NCBI GenBank assembly: GCA_051530055.1
Contig: CM121341.1
Span: 18,042,001 to 18,106,000 of the forward strand
DNA: 64,000 nt
Reading direction: 5' to 3'
Source of the DNA: Neoechinorhynchus agilis
Lineage: Eukaryota; Acanthocephala
This document shows positions 56,646 through 64,000 of this stretch, piece by piece; position 1 is the stretch's first letter; each line of letters starts with the position of its first letter. Below the pieces are notes generated by a model, which ran no database searches, was not told the DNA's origin, and worked only from the letters and a program-made list of their open reading frames with translations. A program made the position numbers and the translations under genes.

Positions 56646-56825
56646 TTAGCACATCCTCGTTGGATAGCTTGGTCTACAAACCATGACCCATCTGAGTTCA
56701 GGCCCAGGCATATATGGCTGTATGGGTGGCTGTATCGGTGGCGGCATTGGTGGCGGTATATATGGCGGCGGTGGCGGATAATAGTAGTCATTAGAATATC
56801 GTGGTCGTGAACCACCTCCACCCAT
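56646..56825 (-). CDS. 59-aa Gly/Pro/Tyr-rich small protein, paralog 1
   Basis: ATG at 56825, TAA at 56646-56648. It starts MGGGGSRPRYSNDYYYPPPP, continues with YIPPPMPPPIQPPIQPYMP repeats and ends PTRMC. It has exactly the same length and layout as the protein at 57539-57718 (MG-x-G-x-S/R...R-Y-S-N/D...YYPPP, then PPP repeats, one C-terminal Cys). Low-complexity Tyr/Pro repeats like these occur in structural or RNA-binding adapters. No family assigned. A possible acceptor (CTCTCCAAG) lies before the ATG. Confidence 0.55.
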   Translation of the reverse strand: MGGGGSRPRYSNDYYYPPPPPYIPPPMPPPIQPPIQPYMPGPELRWVMVCRPSYPTRMC

Positions 56826-57538
56826 AATTCTGCTGTTCTTGGAGAGTTGAGAAGTTTTAGAAAAAGTTAAACGGTAACGAGCTGAGCTACGTTATATGTT
56901 TCATTACCCGTCTAACGGTAGTCCGATTGTGTCACTGTTACAAATGCTTGCAATGAGTCTTCTATATAGTAGATGTGTTGAGCAAGCGGGGTTGCTTCTG
57001 TGCTCCCATTTAAGTGAGTCATCTCAACAGTATGAGATGTAAAACGCACTTGTCAATCGACTTCAAAGGTTATCATTCTACTTGCCACATTGATAATTGC
57101 TAAGGTCAAAGTTCGCTTTAAGTTAAATAATTTTAATGTTAAAACAGCGATACACTACAAACGTTTAAATGATTTACACAACTAGTGTTCATCAAAGAGG
57201 TTTGTAGGTGACCCATCGTCTCATTTTTCTTAAACTTCAATATATATGCACATATTTGTGATCGATTCGAATATCGACTTTCTCACATTTTGATCGAACG
57301 AAAATTGGACCAAACAGTTTATTTTATATCTCAATTGCTTTTTAAAGAGTAGCAAGAATGAAAGCTTCGTTAGTCCAGCAAAATTCAACCGCTCATATAA
57401 TTATGCGCTAAATTAGCTCTTTTTTTCCTGTATTCTTTATAAATGTGACTTTGTAAACCCAACGAAACACTCAATAATTCTCTACTATTTATTTTATACA
57501 AAATAGTCTATATTGCCTTGTGTCATGGTCAAGGGACA
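56826..57538. other. Spacer between the twin proline-rich genes
   Basis: A+T-rich; no gene or repeat recognised. It presumably contains the promoter of the left gene. Confidence 0.4.
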
Positions 57539-57718
57539 TCAAAAGAAACCTGGACAGTTTGGGGTGAAGATAATTATTGGTCCTGATTGCCGTGGTGGTC
57601 GCGGTGGAGGATACATCGGTGGAGGATAGATTGGTGGAGGATACATCGGTGGGGGATAGTAATCTTGTGCATAGTATACATCCGAATACCGTCTTCTTCT
57701 ACTTCTGCCTGAACCCAT
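57539..57718 (-). CDS. 59-aa Arg/Pro/Tyr-rich small protein, paralog 2
   Basis: ATG at 57718, chosen because it gives the same 59-residue length as the paralog at 56646-56825; the open frame extends further upstream without a better start. It starts MGSGRSRRRRYSDVYYAQDY, followed by four near-perfect YPPP(M/I) units and a hydrophobic end (PIIIFTPNCPGFF). The two genes lie in tandem on the minus strand, 0.7 kb apart. Function unknown. A possible acceptor (TTTTACGCCAAG) precedes the ATG by 13 bp. Confidence 0.6.
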   Translation of the reverse strand: MGSGRSRRRRYSDVYYAQDYYPPPMYPPPIYPPPMYPPPRPPRQSGPIIIFTPNCPGFF

Positions 57719-57923
57719 TTTATGACTCTTGCTTGGCGTAAAAGAAAAAATTGAGTCTAGTGAAATCATAATACTACGGTACTTTATAGGTAAATGGTGC
57801 CAGCAGCGTGTTTACCTGGCAAGAGCCTTTCATTGGTTTCTATTTTTAAAGTCAAATGAGTAATAAGAACAACCTATCGAATCTGCCTTCTTGCTCATTG
57901 CCTTTTCACTCACTAAAAAACCT

Positions 57924-58523
57924 TTATTTTCTCTTCGTTACGTAATCTACCACATCCTTATTTGCTAAAACCGAATCACGAACAACTGCGAGTTTCGGAT
58001 ATTTTTCGTAGACACTTGGATCGAACAGTTCGATATTCTGGAGGAAATCGAAGACATAAAGATCCGCCCATGATAATGCATTGCCTACCATATAACCTTC
58101 TGTCCCGAACATATCCTTAAGTTTGCACAATCTTTGCAATGTTTGTGGCATTGTTTCTTCAGTGAATTTCTCAGTCGCCTTTTCTTTTGCCGCTCCCTGT
58201 AAGCGATATAAGATCGGTAGGCATACAATGTTTCCATCCAAGGCAGTGTCCACGACGGAATCAATCATTGCAGATTCGAGATCATGATCACCGGCTAGAC
58301 CATGTTTTCGCGCAAAGTATCTCGCTATTGCAAGACTTTGAGGAATTATTATATTATTCTCATCAAGTTCCACTACTGGGAGTTGACCAAGCGGTGTTTT
58401 AGGTTTTAAAGTGACCCAAGCTTCATGAGCGATTTGATTGTCGTTATATTTGACACCAGCAGCAGCCAAAATCAATCGTGTAATCTCGGCACGTCCACGA
58501 GCTTTAAAATAAGTGAGTCGCAT
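57924..58523 (-). CDS. Sigma-class glutathione S-transferase
   Basis: A 199-aa single-exon product. The N-terminal thioredoxin-like domain opens MRLTYFKARGRAEITRLI with catalytic Tyr5, has cis-Pro and glutathione contacts in GQLPVVELDE and QSLAIARYFA, and the all-helical C-terminal domain contains GNALSWADLYVFDFL. These are hallmarks of sigma GSTs, the main GST type in nematodes, which conjugate glutathione to electrophiles or isomerise prostaglandin H2. ATG at 58523 is preferred over the upstream in-frame TTG because the TATA box at 58569-58575 would put the cap site between them. The usual family length is 200-208 aa. Intact. Confidence 0.92.
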   Translation of the reverse strand: MRLTYFKARGRAEITRLILAAAGVKYNDNQIAHEAWVTLKPKTPLGQLPVVELDENNIIIPQSLAIARYFARKHGLAGDHDLESAMIDSVVDTALDGNIVCLPILYRLQGAAKEKATEKFTEETMPQTLQRLCKLKDMFGTEGYMVGNALSWADLYVFDFLQNIELFDPSVYEKYPKLAVVRDSVLANKDVVDYVTKRK

Positions 58524-58568
58524 GTCGTCGAGTAACACAAATACTAGATTTTTCCTAAGTTCTCTGTG

Positions 58569-58575
58569 TATATAA
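58569..58575 (-). promoter_or_regulatory. TATA box of the GST gene
   Basis: Minus-strand CTTATATA, 46-52 bp before the GST ATG. The spacing fits a short 5' UTR. Confidence 0.55.
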
Positions 58576-58599
58576 GCGCTTGACAAAAATGCGATTACT

Positions 58600-58974
58600 C
58601 ATCAACAGCGTGAGAAATTCTTATTTTCGTCTTAAGAGATGGCTTTACAGAGTTGAATAAAGACGGCGACTGTTGGAGGATGTTAGGCTTCGATTATATA
58701 AAATTCAATTAAATAATTGCAACCAACAATGTGGAACCTATGGGCTACGGACATTTGTTGAAAAAGCGATTTAAACCTAAAGATTTGTAAAATGGTGATA
58801 TCTAGTAAGCCATTCTTATAGTCAATACAAAAGATTAAGCGCAGTCTTGTGAGCTAGGTCTTTTGGCTGTATTATGATTTATTGTATATCGTTGTTTTGT
58901 TTCATTAAAAAAAATTTCAGAGTTTCGATAAGTTTATTCTATTCAATGAAGTACAAAACGTGCAATTACTACCG
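58600..58974. other. Upstream region of GST gene
   Basis: No coding feature recognised; probably regulatory DNA of the GST gene. Confidence 0.35.
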
Positions 58975-59090
58975 TGTGCAAAATTGGAGCTTCTATCCTT
59001 CCTCGGCTGTCGCCATTGCGCTAGCAACATTGCCTCGTTGTACTGCGAGCGAGATATTTTGTCGCAGGAATGGACTTGCTCGTGCGGCAC
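58975..59090 (-). mobile_element. CCHC/RPD-type retroelement, 3' fragment (-)
   Basis: The minus strand reads ARASPFLRQNISLAVQRGNV followed by ASAMATAEEG. It is nearly the same as the ends at 46090-46345 and 62880-63075. Only the last 35 or so codons are present. Confidence 0.75.
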
Positions 59091-59695
59091 AAAATATCAC
59101 CAAATATGCGGTTTTTCATTGAAAATTCATTCTTAAATAAAACTACGTCTTTCTTTGAAGAAATTACGTTCTATTATGCGTTATGCTGCTTATTATTTTG
59201 TTTGCAGATTGAACTATTCTTGCTTGTTTGTTGTAAAAACGTGGCATTTGTTTTATCAGATAAAACGCATTATTCTCAAAACAAACTTTTAAATCGTTCT
59301 TGAGTCTTTTAAAGGTCGCAAAAATGTGGAAAATACGATTTTGACGAGTTAAACTTGGTCTCGCAACTATTTTCGACCACAGAAAGCATTGCGCTTGGAA
59401 ACTACACGGCAAAGCCGCTTTCTCTCTATTTTCTTTCTATGAATGAGGGGATGTATGTAAAAAAATTGTTAATTCCACTGAATATAAACGGAGAAAAGAT
59501 ACTTTCTTTTTGTACCTTTTGCAACACCGGATTTAAGTTCATTGATTTATTTCAGATATTTTGTCGCATAACTCTTACATTATCAAGGAAACGTCGTAAC
59601 AACCCACAAGCAATGACAAACCTTGATAGTGTCTGAATTCTCCGACGAAATATCGGAAATAAATCAGTGAATATTCAATAACCCACCAATCGTTG
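59090..59695. other. Spacer with possible decayed PLE terminal motif
   Basis: CTTGATAGTGTCTGAATTCT followed by CCGACGAAATATCGGAAATA at about 59622-59662 has the same layout as the hammerhead-like block in the 33.4-kb fold-back. Pairing is poor, so this is only a possible relic. The 93-aa plus-strand frame at 59355-59636 is not recognised. Confidence 0.3.
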
Positions 59696-59699
59696 TAGA

Positions 59700-60025
59700 T
59701 TTGACCGTCTTTCCTTGGCGGGAGGGTAAAATTTTTGTTGTTGGATGCAACTTGTGTGGACACGTTGGCAAACTCCAACATCAGCCACTCGAAAAAAGGT
59801 CCAGGAGGAGCGGCGATGGCGGCAGAGGATCGGAAATGCTCAAAATACAGGGAGCTAATCCGAAACCACCACTTTGTACCCTACGATGCGGAAACGGCCT
59901 TCCTCGTGAAGGACTTGGGGAAACGAATCAACGCGGCGACTGGATCCTAGCCCAAAAATAAGCAGTGCGGTGCAGCGGGGCAATGCGGTCAGCATTTTGG
60001 CCAGCGCGAGAGATTTTTAGACATG
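59700..60025 (+). mobile_element. CCHC/RPD-type retroelement, 3' coding fragment (+)
   Basis: It begins VFPWREGK, then LLDATCVDTLANSNISHSKK, GGAAMAAEDRKCSKYRELIR, HHFVPYDAETAFLVKDLG and, after a frame change, AVQRGNAVSILASARD. It converges tail-to-tail with the minus-strand copy starting at about 60030. Confidence 0.75.
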
Positions 60026-60029
60026 ATTT

Positions 60030-62250
60030 CATGCACCGCTCTGGATCACTTAGTTGCCGTTCTGGTGTAACGGTCGAACGGACAGTCGCAGCGTTCCCCC
60101 GTTACACAACTAGACTTATGTTTTGTAGGAGGAATACTTTTGATCCCGGATCGTCAATGGCCGAAGTACAAAACGACCCGAGTATCTTGACGCCAAAGGG
60201 AACGAAATAATGATTTCGACTCAGGTTTTGCGTTCCTCAGCGGCGGTTGCTGTTCCCCCTGGTTTAACGGAGGCGAATTTTACGTTGCTGGCAGCGAGCG
60301 TGTTCACGAACGAGGTGTCCCAGAGAAGACATTAGCCTTCTCGCCATGGGAATACTGTGACACCGTCCGGTCTACGGCCATCGAGTCGGCAAAGAATGCT
60401 CGGCTCTAGGATGTTGGGCGCATTCACAGAATTAGGAGCACGACTAAGAATCGCGTTCACTTCGGCGTGTAGTGAGTAGCTTTCGCCTGATTGCCGACAG
60501 ACGAGACCATAACGTCCCGATGGTTCTGCGGTCGCTCCGCAACGGCAGCGATGGGATGTGCACATCGGTAACCTAAGTCTCAGGGACACCGCAATCCTTT
60601 ACCGTCTCGTCGGAGAGAAGGGTACCCACAGAAGCGATTGGGATAGTGTTGAGCAAAAGCACACGATTCTCTTGTAGAGACAGCCGCCAATCGACTTCGG
60701 TTCACCAGGTCACAAGAATCCGAAATTAAAGAGTTGTGAATTCTCGCTACAAGGGGTGAGTCCCAAACTGATTGTTTGCAACCATTGGCGGGTACCTGCT
60801 CGCTGCTTGAATCTCCACACCAAAGATTAAGTGCCTCCACGAAATCTTCATTTTGTGACTTGCTTCATACGATCCCAAATAAGCTTGCAGAGAAATATCG
60901 GCTGCTTTTCGGATACCCAAACCGCCCGACGACACAAGCAAGGACGTTTGACGCTAGGCCTCGTCCGGCAGCTGAGTATTTAAAATTTTCTCGAGAAAGG
61001 CTTTCACCGTCTCGTCTAATTTTACCAGCTTATCCTTGTGTCTAAAAAAGGTGCTGTGCGCAGCTTATATAGCGATTTCGGAATGAAAAGAGTGTTCTTG
61101 ATCAGGAACAGAGCCTTGCGTGAAGATAATTCATCAACTCGTTCGCATAGCACCGAAAGTTGCGGTTGAAGATTGGCAATCTCTGCTTTAACATTAGAAC
61201 CAAAAATGTAGCTTCCTAGAATACTCAACCGGTCTAGAGTGATCAATTCTATCCCGGGGACCAGGTTCTGAAAATCTTTCACGATAGTTTGCAGGTTCAT
61301 CACTAAAATCTTGCATTTCTCAGCATTCAATTCAATTCAATGCCAATTTTCGCCGAATAGAGGGGTTACCTCCGACCGTTGCATCGTCCAGGTACCAGCC
61401 GTTAAAGCTGCACCGGAGAGAGTGTGCGACGGGATTGACTGCGAGTAAGAAGGCTATTGGGCCCAAAGGATCCCCTCATTGAGCTCCTCTTTCTGAACAC
61501 AAAACGTGGTTATTGAACAACGAGGGTGTTAGCGTCCCGTAGACATTAACGAAATAGCGAAATGCTTCTGGTGTGTGATCTCTAACTACTTCGAGCAAAT
61601 CTGCTCGGTAAAGTGTGTTGAAAGCATTTTTGCAATCACATTTCAAGATCACGCACGCTATTGAGTTTCCGTTGATGAACGTGCTTAGTGAATGAACAAT
61701 CGCCTCAGCGCCACAAGGTATACAGCAGCCTAACCGAGTAGGGCAATGCTGCATCCCTACTTTTTCCGCGATCCTTTTGTTCAAAATTTTTGCTGTTAAG
61801 CGACGCAGAGTTCTTCCAATTACGATGGGGCGAATCCCACGTTCCTTTTTCGCGGGGGCACATAAAGATGTACCAAAAAATAGCTCAACTCCTTTCAATA
61901 TCAACTCTCCCCCTGCAAATTGGTCGACCAAGCGTGCCAATGCATCTTCAAACGGGTGAGCGGCGTCACCTACTGAAAAGGAAGTCATATGCTTCAGGTG
62001 TTGGGACCGAAGTCCGTCAATCCCGCGAGCTAATCCGTTAGCAAAAGAGGAGATTGCCATCTTCAATTCTGATTTCGATGATAAAACATTAGGGATCGCA
62101 TCAAAGGAGGAGGATTTCACGAAATATTGCCAACCGCTGTCACTGGGATGTTTGGAACGAAGAGTTCGTAAAGTTTCTTCGTTACCTTTGGGAGTGACTC
62201 ACAGCTCTAACATTGGGCGCAGAATCTTTTCGGACACTTGATCTCATTAC
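60030..62250 (-). mobile_element. Non-LTR-type retroelement with YLDD RT and CCHC + RPD-type C-terminus (longest copy, broken)
   Basis: Minus strand, from 62120: GIDGLRSQHLKHM, GIRPIVIGRTLRRLTAKIL, VILKCDCKNAFNTLYRADLL, LCSERGAQ then GDPLGPIAFLLAVNP and WYLDDATVGG (the catalytic YLDD, near 61375-61405). A thumb/connection region follows (61330-60600). Then a CCHC-like knuckle (CTSHRCRCGATAEPSGRYGL, about 60540) and CRLDGRRPDGVTVFPWREG (about 60370-60335), continuing to LLWDTSFVNTLAASN, FVPFGV and LLQNISLVV. The RPD...WD pattern fits a restriction-like (PD-(D/E)xK) endonuclease, as in R2-like LINEs. Which clade is not settled. Several stops and frame breaks: dead. Confidence 0.75.
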
Positions 62251-62319
62251 CGGCGCTCTCACAATCGAGGATAGAACGATTTGAGAAAAGTTCTGTCATG
62301 CAAATCCACATTTCATGAC

Positions 62320-62532
62320 CTACATACTCTCACCAGTGCCGTTGTAACAAACAGTCGCTTTCGATCCATTGATGTCTATTGAATAAGAGAACACGTTATA
62401 ACTTTGTCGTTTAACAACGTCGACGCTTTGGATATGGATTAAGTAAGCGTTGTTATCGGATCGATTCACAACGATTTCAACAATCTTTAAAAATGTAACT
62501 CGGTCTTTCGCTTTTCGAATTTTGCGATACAT
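62320..62532 (-). CDS. Possible host exon next to a retroelement insertion
   Basis: ATG at 62532. Seventy codons with good protein-like composition (VTFLKIVEIVVNRSDNNAYL, YSIDINGSKATVCYNGTG) reach a stop at 62320, but a splice donor GTGAGAG lies at the NGT codon just before it. The retroelement begins about 70 bp further on, so later exons, if any, may have been displaced. No domain recognised. Confidence 0.33.
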   Translation of the reverse strand: MYRKIRKAKDRVTFLKIVEIVVNRSDNNAYLIHIQSVDVVKRQSYNVFSYSIDINGSKATVCYNGTGESM

Positions 62533-62879
62533 TTATCTTTTAAATTCGAAAATTTGCAATCACAGTTATTATCATCTTGAAAAACGCATAATCATTTAAC
62601 GTCCTGATTGCATTTCCTTATAATTCGACCGGTCGATTATGCACAAACCGGACCTTTTAATCTCACTACCCCGTTCTTTTTCGCTACGTCCTTAAAAATC
62701 GTTTGTAAACTGATTGTCTTTATTAGTAATCGTCAGTTTATTATTAATCTAAATCGAAACGGAACTTTACTCTGAGATCAGATGAAACTGCTGGTTACGA
62801 TAAAATGTCCGCGGAGTTTTTCTTGGAGAATTCGTGATATACATAATATATTTTTAACAATTCAAACAATCTGTTTGAA

Positions 62880-63075
62880 GCACACTCACCACCTCCCGCC
62901 AAATTCCAGCTTTTGTCCTTCCTCGACCGTCGCCATCACGCTGGCAGCATTGCCTCGTTGTACTGCCAGCGAGATATTTTGTCGAAGGAATACGACTGCT
63001 CTTGAGTCTCCGGTTGCCTCTATCAATTTCTTCGAGACATCCTTGGAACAGAGAGAGTGCCGAGCTGCCGAGCGC
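62880..63075 (-). mobile_element. CCHC/RPD-type retroelement, 3' fragment (-)
   Basis: The minus strand reads KDVSKKLIEATGDSRAVVFL, RQNISLAVQRGNAASVMATV and EEGQKLEFGGRW, ending in GGTGAGTGTG at 62880, where the copy breaks off compared with 46 kb. The open frame extends upstream to 63245, but that part is not recognised. Confidence 0.78.
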
Positions 63076-63079
63076 TCAC

Positions 63080-64000
63080 TTGAACTTAAAATAAAGAGAG
63101 CGCTGATGATTTTGAACGCCAGATTTAACGAAAACAAAAAATTCCTCTTGGACTCTTTCCTGATCAGTACGAACCGTGAAAATGTTTCGGGACGCAATCG
63201 TTCTCTAAACAAACTTTTAAATCGATTACAAAATGCCGGACGCAAAACTCCCTTATCTTTATTTTCTTCGGTGCCCTCTGAGATGCATAAAAGAGCATCG
63301 AGTCTTCATTGGGCATTGGCACGAGGCCGACGCTTACTGTTAAAGTGTTTTATTCGCACTTAAATGTACGTTTTGACCATAAGGCCAAGATTTTGCAATG
63401 CGCACGCTATAAAAGTTGAAACTTTTTCCAATAGTGCGTCATCGTAAGAAGTCTAAACGAGACTTTTTCCTAAATTGTAGAAGAACGGCAATTTCTTTAA
63501 ATGTTGTTTTTGAGATCCTTAGCATTTAATTAACTCTTTTACTGTACAGCAATGGTTTTGATTTTAAAATCTTCTCTTTTTTGGTATTCGGTTCAATAAT
63601 CAATTAGAACGGTTAAATTTAATTTTAAGATAAAATTAAAAATAACGTAATGGAGAATAAAGAAACAAATAAACCAACTCATTCGAAAAAGTTTACGAGG
63701 ACGTTCCATTCGTTACAAAAAATTAAAATGTACCTTTTATTTTCGTCGCTTTTTAAGAAAAAAATAAACTCTTCAAAATAGAAGGGCGTTTCAAGAGGAT
63801 TTAAGCCCAGTCGGCCCGAAAGGATTTGTTCGTGAAATGTTATCCAATCTGCTCTGTACATTCACGATCACTAATTTAGAAATCGTGAACATCGAACTCA
63901 AAACTAAACTGATGTAAAATTTTGAGATTCTGAAACGCCAGTCATTTGAAATCGCAATTGTGTCAAATTAATGCTTTTTGCCTTGCAAACAAGCAAATTG
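63080..64000. other. Terminal stretch
   Basis: A+T-rich, with short frames only (63679-63861 minus, 60 aa). No supported gene. Confidence 0.4.

Noticed and set aside
56630-56821. His/Arg-rich minus-strand frame
   Set aside because: Another frame of the 59-aa Gly/Pro/Tyr-rich gene, which has a proper ATG, exact length match to its paralog and better composition.

Overview
This is eukaryotic DNA: A+T rich, split genes with very short introns (the ones placed precisely are 44-91 bp), AATAAA signals after stop codons, and a pol III tRNA. The gene set (sigma-class GST, ABCC/MRP transporter, WCPPC thioredoxin-fold paralogs, F-BAR protein, kexin/furin-type subtilase, NEMP-like nuclear envelope protein) and intron size fit a small-genome invertebrate. 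A nematode is most likely, but that is an inference. No LTR retrovirus, Polinton or other capsid- or envelope-bearing element was recognised.

Layout. 0-19 kb is gene territory: the end of an unknown gene (1-405), an F-BAR/PACSIN-like gene (3.1-4.2 kb), a secreted subtilase (5.5-7.1 kb), a vWA-domain gene on the minus strand (8.8-10.7 kb), two tryparedoxin-like paralogs (11.4 and 14.1 kb) separated by a SINE, a palindromic 180-bp satellite (14.7-16.6 kb) and a NEMP-like gene (17.0-18.7 kb). 18.8-22 kb is a decayed Penelope-like element (PLE) with a hammerhead-ribozyme motif in its terminal region. 23.4-25.5 kb holds two small uncharacterised genes. 26.4-34 kb is a stack of nested retroelements: a minus-strand APE-type LINE split by a plus-strand, pyrimidine-rich LINE, plus smaller insertions. 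34.8-40.3 kb has uncharacterised minus-strand genes (a type I membrane protein, a coiled-coil protein, an ankyrin protein with a signal peptide) mixed with short insertions that still carry clean target-site duplications. 42.5 kb has tRNA-Glu(CTC). 47.3-54.2 kb is one long MRP-type ABC transporter. 54.4-56.5 kb is a second copy of the pyrimidine-rich LINE. 56.6-58.6 kb has twin 59-aa proline-rich proteins and a sigma GST. 59-63 kb is dominated by copies of a retroelement with a YLDD reverse transcriptase followed by a CCHC and RPD...WD (restriction-like nuclease-like) C-terminus; 3' pieces of this family lie at nine or more places in the window.

How the genes relate. The GST, the MRP pump and the two thioredoxin-fold proteins could all serve redox and xenobiotic handling (conjugation, export, thiol reduction), but they are scattered and separated by repeats, so no functional cluster is claimed. 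The most notable signal is the short hammerhead-bearing element at 36951-37133: a 183-bp unit with a well-formed type I hammerhead core and a perfect 12-bp target duplication, related to the ends of the PLE at 18.8-21.2 kb.
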